From Flavobacteriaceae bacterium (GTDB lineage: Bacteria; Bacteroidota; Bacteroidia; Flavobacteriales; Flavobacteriaceae): 64,000 nucleotides of DNA. The notes under the pieces are model-generated. The model saw only the letters and a list, made by a program, of their open reading frames with translations. It had not been told where the DNA came from and did no database searches. The position numbers and the translations under genes are program-made. Below are positions 56,705 to 64,000 of the stretch, one piece after another; position 1 is the first letter of the stretch; every line of letters begins with the position of its first letter. The DNA lies in contig JAQWSK010000004.1 of the NCBI GenBank assembly GCA_029243245.1, forward strand, positions 62,001-126,000, given 5' to 3'.

Positions 56705-58096
56705 CTAAAGCAACATCATTGTTTCAGGATTCCAGTTTACCGAACCTGCTTGATAATAACTTTCATTTGCTAAAAGTGCAGCTCCTGCAGCTCTTAAACC
56801 AAAAGTGGGGTCTTGTATGATCTTTCCTTTTCCTCTAATTGCTTGAAAGAAATTATAAAAATGATCATAATGCCCACCCTTGTAGCTTGCAGGAGCTTCC
56901 CAAAGTGTTTCACCAGTATTGAAAGACACAACTTTTTTTTCAATTTTTTTATCGTTATAATTTTCAGCTATTCTTTTTTGAGTCTCCTCGGTAAATGCAA
57001 TCATTGAATAATCACCTGGAATTGTTCCCTTTATTGGTCGAATGAGTTTACAGGAATTAGAATTCACTTCCATAGCACCTTCAGAACCTATAATTTTAAA
57101 ACTACCACCAGCACCTGAACCTGCAACAAAATTTACTCTTAAAGAAGCATTAAATGCAGTATGAGTTTTTGTTTCAGGGTAATCATAGAAACTAAGTGCT
57201 ATGTCTGGAACATCACGTCCGTCTTTCCAATAACGTAGTCCTCCTGTAGAAAGTGCTCTTTTTGGCCCTTTTGAACTAAGTATATAATTTAAGCTGGAAA
57301 ATGCATGGACAAACATATCACCCGCGATTCCGGTTCCATAATCCTGATAATTTCTCCATCGAAAAAAGCGTTTTGGGTCATAAGGAACCTTAGGAGCGCT
57401 TCCCAGAAAACGATCAAAATCGATGGTTTTAGGAGTCGCATCTGGTGGTATTGCATATTGCCAGGCACCTTCTGAAGAGAATCGATCATTATACATGTCA
57501 AGCATTATAATTTCTCCAATAGCTCCATCTTCATATAATTGTTTTGCTTTTTGATTTCCTAAGGATGACATACCTTGACTTCCAATTTGACAGATACTTC
57601 CCGTTTTATTGTACACTTTGATGATCTCATGACCTTCAGTAAAGTTTTGAACCATTGGCTTTTCACAGTAAACTGCTTTTCCCAATTGCATGGCTTCAAT
57701 AGTGATTTTTTTATGCCAGTGGTCTGAAGTAGCAATAATTACAGCATCGATATCCATTCTTTCTAATAATATTCTATAATCACGACTGGTAAAAATATCA
57801 TAACCCCAAAGTTCTTTAGCACGATCCAATCTTCCAGTATACAGATCGCAAACTGCAACTAATTTTACACCAGCTACTTTTAAAGCGGCATTTGTATCAT
57901 ATATCCCTTGAATACCACACCCAATCAACGCTAAATTGATTCGATCATTAACTAAAAAAGTTTCTGAGCTATAACTACGATCAAGGGTCAATTTTTGGTT
58001 ATAAGCACCTGAAAGCAAATAGGGAAATGAAGACATAACGGAAGAACCCAAGGTCAAATTTTTAATAAATGATCTTCTTGTTTTATTTTTTTTCAT
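56705..58096 (-). CDS. Tat-exported Gfo/Idh/MocA family oxidoreductase (second copy)
   Basis: This 463-residue protein has a twin-arginine signal (KTRRSFIKNLTLG) and a Rossmann fold near residue 55 (LALIGCGIQGIYD). The family motif YCEKPMVQ is at about 137, followed by GQIGSQGMSSLG. ATG 58096 opens directly on the Tat signal. It differs clearly from the oxidoreductase at 806-2122. Its substrate is unknown; sugar oxidation at a periplasmic site is likely. It stands alone between tRNA-Leu and tRNA-Lys. Confidence 0.9.
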   Translation of the reverse strand: MKKNKTRRSFIKNLTLGSSVMSSFPYLLSGAYNQKLTLDRSYSSETFLVNDRINLALIGCGIQGIYDTNAALKVAGVKLVAVCDLYTGRLDRAKELWGYDIFTSRDYRILLERMDIDAVIIATSDHWHKKITIEAMQLGKAVYCEKPMVQNFTEGHEIIKVYNKTGSICQIGSQGMSSLGNQKAKQLYEDGAIGEIIMLDMYNDRFSSEGAWQYAIPPDATPKTIDFDRFLGSAPKVPYDPKRFFRWRNYQDYGTGIAGDMFVHAFSSLNYILSSKGPKRALSTGGLRYWKDGRDVPDIALSFYDYPETKTHTAFNASLRVNFVAGSGAGGSFKIIGSEGAMEVNSNSCKLIRPIKGTIPGDYSMIAFTEETQKRIAENYNDKKIEKKVVSFNTGETLWEAPASYKGGHYDHFYNFFQAIRGKGKIIQDPTFGLRAAGAALLANESYYQAGSVNWNPETMMLL

Positions 58097-58223
58097 ACAC
58101 CTAATAACAGGATTTGTTAAAAATAAATATAACAAATTTTGGAGCTTAAAAGATATTAATAAACTTAAAGAATTTTAAGAAAGGATTCTTAATTAAATTG
58201 ACTAAAATAAAAAAAGGAAAAAG

Positions 58224-58296
58224 TGACTTGACTGGGGCTCGAACCCAGGACCCTCTCCTTAAAAGGGAGATGCTCTACCAACTGAGCTATCAAGTC
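58224..58296 (-). tRNA. tRNA-Lys (anticodon TTT), second in order
   Basis: This 73-nt cloverleaf has acceptor GACTTGA/TCAAGTC, anticodon loop CTTTTAA (TTT) and T-loop TTCGAGC. CCA is not encoded. It lies 8 nt after the other copy and is read second from the shared promoter. It differs from it by one base in the D-arm. Confidence 0.96.
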
Positions 58297-58304
58297 TAAA
58301 AAAG

Positions 58305-58377
58305 TGACTTGACTGGGGCTCGAACCCAGGACCCTCTCCTTAAAAGGGAGATGCTCTACCAGCTGAGCTATCAAGTC
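58305..58377 (-). tRNA. tRNA-Lys (anticodon TTT), first in order
   Basis: This is the same cloverleaf as its neighbour, with GCTCAGCTGG instead of GCTCAGTTGG in the D-arm. It starts 14 nt after the -7 box on the minus strand. Two copies in tandem give extra Lys-TTT supply, which fits an AT-rich genome rich in AAA codons. Confidence 0.96.
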
Positions 58378-58390
58378 AATTTTTAGGGAG

Positions 58391-58421
58391 CAAATATAGT
58401 GTCTATAAATTGATTATTCAA
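58391..58421 (-). promoter_or_regulatory. Promoter of the tRNA-Lys pair
   Basis: On the minus strand TTG (58421-58419), a 20-nt spacer and TATATTTG (58398-58391) form a complete promoter. The core is extended to ACACTATATTTG, as at typA. It overlaps the divergent aroK promoter. Confidence 0.75.
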
Positions 58422-58442
58422 TATTATTTTGTGTTAAATTTG
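58410..58442 (+). promoter_or_regulatory. Promoter of aroK
   Basis: TTG (58410-58412), a 22-nt spacer and TAAATTTG (58435-58442) form a promoter. It points opposite to the tRNA-Lys promoter and shares bases 58410-58421 with it. The aroK start is 20 nt downstream. Confidence 0.6.
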
Positions 58443-58462
58443 ATGACATTTATAATTTAATT

Positions 58463-58990
58463 TTGAATAAAAAGATAGTTTTGATAGGTTATATGGGGTC
58501 TGGTAAAACAGCTGTTGGTCAGGCACTTGCGAAAATTTTTAAAATACCTTTTATTGATTTAGATAACGAAATTGTGAAAGTTGAAAAAAAATCAATTGAT
58601 AAAATTTTCAATGAAAATGGTGAGTTGTATTTTAGAAAAATCGAATATAATTGCTTGAAAAACATTTTAAAGTTATCATCTCTAAGTATAATTTCTTTAG
58701 GGGGAGGAACCCCATGTTATTTTGATACTATGGAAATGTTAAATGAGAATGATAAAATTGATACTATTTTCCTTAGAACAAGTATTACCAATTTAACAGA
58801 ACGTTTATTTAAAGAAATTAATCATAGACCAAAAATTAAACATTTAAATAGAAAAAAAGTCTTAAATGAGTTTATTGGAAAACATTTATTTGAAAGAAAT
58901 AAATTTTATAATAAATCAAAACTTGTTATTAATACTGATGACAAGTCTATATTTGAAATTGCTGATGAGATCAAATTTAGACTAACTTAA
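58463..58990 (+). CDS. aroK: Shikimate kinase
   Basis: The enzyme phosphorylates shikimate in aromatic amino-acid synthesis. Its 175 residues have Walker A GYMGSGKTAVG, FIDLDNEI (substrate Asp), YFRKIE and SLGGGTPCY. The start is TTG (58463); the ATG at 58443 is out of frame. The 3' end overlaps the PRTase gene by 9 nt, tail to tail. Confidence 0.93.
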   Translation: MNKKIVLIGYMGSGKTAVGQALAKIFKIPFIDLDNEIVKVEKKSIDKIFNENGELYFRKIEYNCLKNILKLSSLSIISLGGGTPCYFDTMEMLNENDKIDTIFLRTSITNLTERLFKEINHRPKIKHLNRKKVLNEFIGKHLFERNKFYNKSKLVINTDDKSIFEIADEIKFRLT

Positions 58991-59482
58991 GTAAACTCCT
59001 TCTTTTTCCTTAGGATTAAAAACAACGTTAATGTGTTCTTTTACTGAAGTTGATAATGAAATACCCTTAAAGTCTGCTTTGATTGGAAATTTTTTATGAT
59101 TTCTATTTACTAGTACAACAGTTTGAATTTTTTTTAAATTAATGCTTAAGAATGCGTTTACTGCATAGAGTAGGGTAGAACCGCTATTTAAGACATCATC
59201 AATAACAACAATTGATTTGTTTTTTAATTTTTCAATATCAGTTGACATATGAGCTCCATTTCTCGGGTTTTTTTTATCAATTTTTAATTCAATTTGATGA
59301 ACTTTATATTGACTTATGTTTTTTAAAACTTCACCAATACGCTTACTTAAAATTATACCATTTAAAGAAATTCCAACGAGGTAAATTTCTTTAAGACTAA
59401 TATTTGATTCATATATCTGAAAAGCAATTCTTCTAGTAGCATCTTTTATTTTTAATTCATCAAGAATTTTATTTTCTTCCAT
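58982..59482 (-). CDS. PyrR-like phosphoribosyltransferase
   Basis: This 166-residue protein has the PRPP loop VVIDDVLNSGSTLLYAV and an N-terminal region (KIKDATRRIAFQIYE) similar to PyrR. PyrR can control pyrimidine genes and has uracil PRTase activity, but no pyr genes lie here. I would call it a PyrR-like PRTase without fixed function. It lies 29 nt after hslR and is probably cotranscribed with it. Confidence 0.82.
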   Translation of the reverse strand: MEENKILDELKIKDATRRIAFQIYESNISLKEIYLVGISLNGIILSKRIGEVLKNISQYKVHQIELKIDKKNPRNGAHMSTDIEKLKNKSIVVIDDVLNSGSTLLYAVNAFLSINLKKIQTVVLVNRNHKKFPIKADFKGISLSTSVKEHINVVFNPKEKEGVYLS

Positions 59483-59511
59483 TTGTTTTATTAATACATT
59501 AATATAAACAT

Positions 59512-59883
59512 TTATTTATCCTTTTCCTTAAATTCATCAATTTCTCTCCGATCCTTTTTTGTTGGCCTTCCCAATCCTTTAGTACGACTAATTATTTTAC
59601 TTAAATTCTGAATTTCATTTTGATTAAAGGCGTCTTTACTCGTTAAATCTTGACGATAAATATCTACAATTTTGGCTCCAACTCTTGATTTAGGTATGTC
59701 TAAAACTTTAAATTCTAAATAAACTTGACTCTTTCTAATAGAAATTATATCTAAGGGTAAAATATCTTTTGATGGTTTTAAAGCTTGTTTATTTAATCGA
59801 ACATACCCCTTTTTACATGCATTTGTTGCTAATGATCTTGATTTGTAATACCTCAAACACCAAAGTAATTGGTCAATTCTCAT
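59512..59883 (-). CDS. hslR: S4-domain RNA-binding protein (HslR family)
   Basis: This 123-residue basic protein has an S4 domain from residue 1: MRIDQLLWCLRYYKSRSLAT, then ACKKGYVRLN. A charged C-terminal tail (KGLGRPTKKDRREIDEF) follows. The family binds the 50S-nascent-chain complex after heat shock and frees stalled peptides. It is likely cotranscribed with the PRTase gene. Confidence 0.9.
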   Translation of the reverse strand: MRIDQLLWCLRYYKSRSLATNACKKGYVRLNKQALKPSKDILPLDIISIRKSQVYLEFKVLDIPKSRVGAKIVDIYRQDLTSKDAFNQNEIQNLSKIISRTKGLGRPTKKDRREIDEFKEKDK

Positions 59884-59950
59884 TTTAAAACTTAGTTAAA
59901 ATTTATACAAAAATAAAGTAAAATTGTATCTTGCGCTGCAATTTTATCTT

Positions 59951-60847
59951 ATGAAAATTAATTTTTTAGCACGTATCAATTTTATCTTTATTATAATTTT
60001 ATTTAGTTGTAAAAAAAACGATAATAATATTGAGGAAGTTGTTGTTAGAGATGCATCTGTCCAATCAGTTGCTGATGATGTTAAGTTAAGAGCATATTTA
60101 GAAAGTCATTTTTATAATTATGATGATTTTCAAGCTTCACCGGGTGATTATTCTATTAAAATTAGAATAGACACATTATCAGGAGATAATATTGATAAAA
60201 TACCATTAATAAATATGGTTCAAGAACAAAACTTAACTGTCAAACAAGATGATATTGACATACCTCATAAATTATATTATTTAGTTGCTAGGCAAGGAAC
60301 CTCTTCTAGACCTTCAAATATAGATTCAACATACGTTTCTTATGAAGGAAGCTTAATTGATGGTTCTGTTTTTGATAGCCGTGATTTGCCTTTATGGTTT
60401 GATTTAGCTCAGGTAGTTCAAGGATTTAGAATGGGTATAACAAATTTTAAATCAGGAACGTATTCAATAAATTCTAATGGAACATTTACTTATGAAAACT
60501 TTGGTCAAGGTGTTATGTTTTTTCCATCAGGATTAGGATATTATAGTAATTCTAATGGTGCCATACCCCAGTACTCCCCCTTGGTTTTTAACTTTTCTTT
60601 ATATACGATGAATATAACTGATCATGATAATGATGGAATAGCTTCTTATTTAGAAGATGTTGATCTTGACGGAGAGCCTTTAAATGATGATACTGATGAA
60701 GATGGAAATATTAATTTATATGATTCTGATGATGATGATGATGGTGTGCTTACCATAAATGAGATTGATAAAGACAATAATGGAGTGATTGATGATACAG
60801 ATGGGGATGGGGTTCCTGATTATTTGGATCCAGATACCACAGATTAA
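59951..60847 (+). CDS. FKBP-type peptidylprolyl isomerase lipoprotein with Asp-rich calcium-binding-like tail
   Basis: This 298-residue protein has a lipobox (IIILFSCKKNDN). An FKBP domain lies at about residues 100-225 (TYVSYEGSLIDGSVFDS, VVQGFRMGITNFKSG, FFPSGLGY). The final ~70 residues have repeated D-x-D-x-D/N-x-x elements (DHDNDGIASYLE, DTDEDGNINLYDSDDDDDG, DGDGVPDYLDPDT), like thrombospondin type 3 repeats. I chose ATG 59951, which opens on the lipoprotein signal. The fusion suggests calcium-dependent folding help in the envelope. Confidence 0.85.
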   Translation: MKINFLARINFIFIIILFSCKKNDNNIEEVVVRDASVQSVADDVKLRAYLESHFYNYDDFQASPGDYSIKIRIDTLSGDNIDKIPLINMVQEQNLTVKQDDIDIPHKLYYLVARQGTSSRPSNIDSTYVSYEGSLIDGSVFDSRDLPLWFDLAQVVQGFRMGITNFKSGTYSINSNGTFTYENFGQGVMFFPSGLGYYSNSNGAIPQYSPLVFNFSLYTMNITDHDNDGIASYLEDVDLDGEPLNDDTDEDGNINLYDSDDDDDGVLTINEIDKDNNGVIDDTDGDGVPDYLDPDTTD

Positions 60848-60918
60848 CTAACTAAACTAATTATATGAAGAAAAATTCAGCGACGTTTGATTATCTAAAA
60901 AACATAAAATAATAATCT

Positions 60919-61509
60919 CTAATCTTCATCATTTAACTTATAAGCAAAACCAATAGATAAAATAGATGCCCTATTATCTATTTTAACTATATCAAGATTG
61001 TTTTGATGTATAATTTTAGTTTCCATTGGGTTTAAGCCTCTTTCGTATCTTATGTCAAATTGAATTTTTCCTAAATGAATTCGAGTACCCAGATTTAACC
61101 CCATAGTTGTATTATCTTCAATTTTTTCCGTATTAAAAGAACTAATCTTGATTTTTTCATTTAAGATATATTGAAAAGATGGACCAATAAAAACACTTAA
61201 AAATGGTAACACTTTATACCCAATTGTAATTGGAAGTTCAATCTTGTTCTGAATTAAATTAATATTATTTTTTGTATTATTATATTGAAGCTCAGTCCTT
61301 AAATTAAAAATAGGTCCTTCAACAGAAATAAAACTTCCGATAAAAAAACCCTTGAAATCATCCTCAGTTACATTTAAATCAATCTCTTGATTAATCGTTG
61401 AAATATCCGAACTATTATTTAAATTAATTCCTGCTTTAAAGCCATAATCAACTTGACTGAAGATTGAAATTGGCAGTAAAACAAAAAAAGTTTTATAAAA
61501 AAGGTTCAT
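60919..61509 (-). CDS. Small outer-membrane beta-barrel (PorT-like)
   Basis: This 196-residue protein has a signal peptide (FFVLLPISIFSQ) and begins VDYGFKAGINLNN, which is usual for the outer-membrane PorT-family barrel of Bacteroidota. About eight amphipathic strands follow, ending ILSIGFAYKLNDED. The function is unknown. It lies 5 nt after the transketolase C-terminal gene. Confidence 0.8.
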   Translation of the reverse strand: MNLFYKTFFVLLPISIFSQVDYGFKAGINLNNSSDISTINQEIDLNVTEDDFKGFFIGSFISVEGPIFNLRTELQYNNTKNNINLIQNKIELPITIGYKVLPFLSVFIGPSFQYILNEKIKISSFNTEKIEDNTTMGLNLGTRIHLGKIQFDIRYERGLNPMETKIIHQNNLDIVKIDNRASILSIGFAYKLNDED

Positions 61510-61514
61510 TTAAA

Positions 61515-62468
61515 CTATTTTCTTTCAATTACTTTTTCAACTTTATTAATTATATTTTCGGTGTTTAAACCATATTTACCCATTAGTTGTTTAGGAGTGC
61601 CTGATTCCCCAAAAGTGTCATTAGTTCCAACAAATTCTTGAGGAGAAGGTAAGTTCGATGAAAGTGTTCTAGAAACACTTTCCCCAAGCCCTCCATAAAT
61701 ATTATGTTCTTCAGCAGTTACAGCAGCTTTAGTTTTGGAAACTGATTTAAGTATTATTTCTTCATCTAGAGGTTTTATTGTGTGAATATTAATTACTTCA
61801 GCTGAAATACCTTTTTTATATAAAACTTCAGCAGCTTTAAGTGATTCCCAAACTAAATGACCTGTTGCTATAATAGTTACATCAGAACCTTCATTCATTA
61901 AAATACCTTTACCAATTTGAAATGAATTCTTTTCTGGTGTAAAATTTGGAACTTTTGGCCTACCAAATCTTAAATAAACTGGACCAATATGATCTGCTAT
62001 GGCAAGAGTGGCAGCTTTAGTCTGATTAAAATCACATGTATTTATCACAGTCATTCCTGGAAGCATTTTCATAAGCCCAATATCTTCTAGTATTTGATGA
62101 GTAGCTCCATCTTCTCCTAGAGTAACACCAGCATGAGAAGCACAAATTTTTACATTTTTCCCTGAATACGCTATTGACTGACGAATTTGGTCATAAACTC
62201 GTCCTGTAGAAAAGTTTGCAAAAGTTCCTGTAAATGGAATTTTATCTCCAATGGTTAGCCCAGCAGCAATCCCCATCATATTTGCTTCAGCAACACCTAC
62301 TTGAAAAAAACGTTCAGGATTTTCAGCTATAAATTGATCCATTTTTAATGAACCAATTAAATCTGCACAAAGTGCAACAACTTTTGGGTTAGTTCTTCCA
62401 AGTTCTGTTAATCCTGCTCCAAACCCTGACCTTGTATCATTAGCACCAGTATCTATATATTTTTTCAT
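61515..62468 (-). CDS. Transketolase C-terminal subunit
   Basis: This 317-residue subunit has the Pyr and C-terminal domains of a split transketolase. The start TGANDTRSGFGAGLTELG and the motif VGVAEANMMGIAAGLT fit. The catalytic Glu region is conserved. I chose ATG 62468 because it opens on the family start. It lies 10 nt after the N-terminal half, with which it forms the working enzyme of the pentose phosphate cycle. Confidence 0.93.
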   Translation of the reverse strand: MKKYIDTGANDTRSGFGAGLTELGRTNPKVVALCADLIGSLKMDQFIAENPERFFQVGVAEANMMGIAAGLTIGDKIPFTGTFANFSTGRVYDQIRQSIAYSGKNVKICASHAGVTLGEDGATHQILEDIGLMKMLPGMTVINTCDFNQTKAATLAIADHIGPVYLRFGRPKVPNFTPEKNSFQIGKGILMNEGSDVTIIATGHLVWESLKAAEVLYKKGISAEVINIHTIKPLDEEIILKSVSKTKAAVTAEEHNIYGGLGESVSRTLSSNLPSPQEFVGTNDTFGESGTPKQLMGKYGLNTENIINKVEKVIERK

Positions 62469-62478
62469 ATTAATCGTT

Positions 62479-63324
62479 TTAATAATCACCTAATGTTTCT
62501 GGATTTTGTAAAAGTGCTAGTTTTAATTGATCATCATTTGGGGCTTTCCCATGCCAAGCATGAGTATTCATCATAAAGTCAACTCCATTACCCATTTCTG
62601 TTTTCATTAAAATAGCTACTGGAACTCCATTGCCAAGATTACTTTTTGCTTCATTTAGTTTAGCGATGATTAACTCAATATTATTTCCTTCTTCTAACTC
62701 TAAAGTTTTCCATCCAAAAGAATCAAATTTTGATTTTAAACTTCCTAGGTTAAGAACATCGTTAGTCGATCCATCAATTTGTTTACCATTTAAATCAATA
62801 GTAGCAATTATATTATCAACTCCTTTTGCTGCTGCAAACATTAAAGCTTCCCAATTTTGTCCTTCTTGAAGCTCCCCATCTCCCATTAAAACAAAAACAG
62901 TTTTAGGATCTTTATTGATTTTTTTACTTAATGCTGCTCCAATAGCAACTGATAATCCCTGTCCAAGTGATCCAGATGCAATTCTGATACCAGGAAGTCC
63001 TTCATGAGTTGTTGGGTGTCCTTGAAGTCTCGAATTAATTAACCTAAACGTATTAAGTTCCTCTACAGGAAAATATCTATTTCTAGCTAATACACTATAA
63101 AAGACAGGAGAAATATGCCCATTTGATAAGAAAAAAAGATCTTCTTTTTCACCGTTCATATTGAAATTCGGATTATGTTCCATCACCTCATTATATAGTG
63201 CTACAAAATACTCAGCACACCCTAATGAACCTCCTGGGTGCCCAGAATTTACTTTATGAACCATCCTTAAAATATCCCTTCTTACTTGTTGAACAAAGGC
63301 TTCTAATGTTAAAGTGTCTGACAT
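62479..63324 (-). CDS. Transketolase N-terminal subunit
   Basis: This 281-residue subunit binds thiamine diphosphate. The motif VLMGDGELQEGQNWEAL has the GDG and the Asn needed for metal and cofactor. The start VNSGHPGGSLGCAEY and the segment SLGQGLSVAIGAALS are typical. Splitting into two genes is common in Bacteroidota. It is the first gene of the operon with the C-terminal half and a small barrel, divergent from tgt. Confidence 0.94.
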   Translation of the reverse strand: MSDTLTLEAFVQQVRRDILRMVHKVNSGHPGGSLGCAEYFVALYNEVMEHNPNFNMNGEKEDLFFLSNGHISPVFYSVLARNRYFPVEELNTFRLINSRLQGHPTTHEGLPGIRIASGSLGQGLSVAIGAALSKKINKDPKTVFVLMGDGELQEGQNWEALMFAAAKGVDNIIATIDLNGKQIDGSTNDVLNLGSLKSKFDSFGWKTLELEEGNNIELIIAKLNEAKSNLGNGVPVAILMKTEMGNGVDFMMNTHAWHGKAPNDDQLKLALLQNPETLGDY

Positions 63325-63414
63325 GTCAAATGGAATTAATTTATTAACAATATTACATTAAATGAAAACGTTAGCAAAGCCCAAACTTTGATAATTTTTA
63401 TAGTTTATAACTAA

Positions 63415-64000
<586 letters not shown>

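Noticed and set aside
58189-58374. Open frame with a repeated 24-residue unit
   Set aside because: It is only the translation of the two tandem tRNA-Lys genes.
58224-58377. Direct repeat that might be a CRISPR or duplication unit
   Set aside because: Both units fold as tRNA-Lys and differ by one base; no spacer pattern exists.

Overview
The window is from an AT-rich member of the Bacteroidota, most likely a marine member of the Flavobacteriales. The evidence is: flavobacterial-type -7 boxes (TAnnTTTG) with almost no Shine-Dalgarno sequences; a tmRNA whose tag reads GENNYALAA; an archaeal-type ProRS; a split transketolase; a SecDF fusion; a Rho with an Asn/Lys-rich insertion; bacillithiol (BshB1); a type IX secretion-like sorting domain; DUF4293 and DUF1599 proteins; many Cys-lipobox lipoproteins; and carotenoid genes (crtB, crtZ) typical of sunlit-water flavobacteria. 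Genes are tightly packed, with frequent short overlaps. The only stretches over 300 bases without an intact gene are 22830-23254, which holds a relic, and 47686-48031, which holds a 51-residue gene.

Layout. 1-3105 is a minus-strand operon of exported sugar-modifying enzymes: a SUMF1-like protein, a Tat-exported Gfo/Idh/MocA oxidoreductase and a Tat-exported hydroxypyruvate-isomerase-like TIM barrel cut by the window edge. 3357-5751 holds a DCC thiol oxidoreductase, a frameshifted DoxX-like gene, the tmRNA and kdsA. 5869-22829 runs mostly rightward: typA, (ftsE reversed), a 998-residue TPR protein coupled to an outer-membrane barrel, an amidohydrolase, asnB, gyrB, mdh and secDF. 22830-29054 is leftward: lgt, yidD, cysS, folE, an OmpP1/FadL-type protein and an Asn/Tyr-rich lipoprotein. 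29150-38157 holds proS, tRNA-Glu, rpsT, rho, DUF4293, a phosphoesterase, truA, an MsbA-like exporter, cdaA and folP. 38243-43136 holds DUF1599, tpiA, a decayed prmA whose reading frame runs into clpS, then a thiol/redox block (glutathione peroxidase, a trans-sulfuration enzyme, bshB1).

43195-47974 holds tRNA-His, then a leftward block that looks accessory (DUF1080 lipoprotein, diaminopropionate ammonia-lyase, an HELMH lipoprotein, a DUF5009 membrane acyltransferase), ending in a 51-residue basic ORF with its own terminator. 48032-56279 holds a lipoprotein hydrolase, a LysE exporter, an M28 peptidase, guaB, a sorting-domain-only mini-protein, a SurA-type chaperone pair, crtZ and crtB. 56350-64000 holds tRNA-Leu, a second Tat-exported Gfo/Idh/MocA oxidoreductase, two tRNA-Lys, aroK, a PyrR-like PRTase, an HslR-like protein, an FKBP lipoprotein with an Asp-rich calcium-binding-like tail, a small barrel, both transketolase halves and the start of tgt.

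Most of the window is housekeeping. The observations that most deserve a second look are: the prmA pseudogene with three separate lesions, fused in frame to an apparently intact clpS that has lost an obvious start; the frameshifted DoxX-like gene; the dispersed periplasmic oxidoreductase/isomerase/DUF1080 set, which fits a 3-keto-sugar pathway; the 51-residue orphan gene; the TPR-barrel pair; and overlapping divergent promoters between tRNA-Lys and aroK. I saw no CRISPR array, insertion sequence, prophage or defence system.
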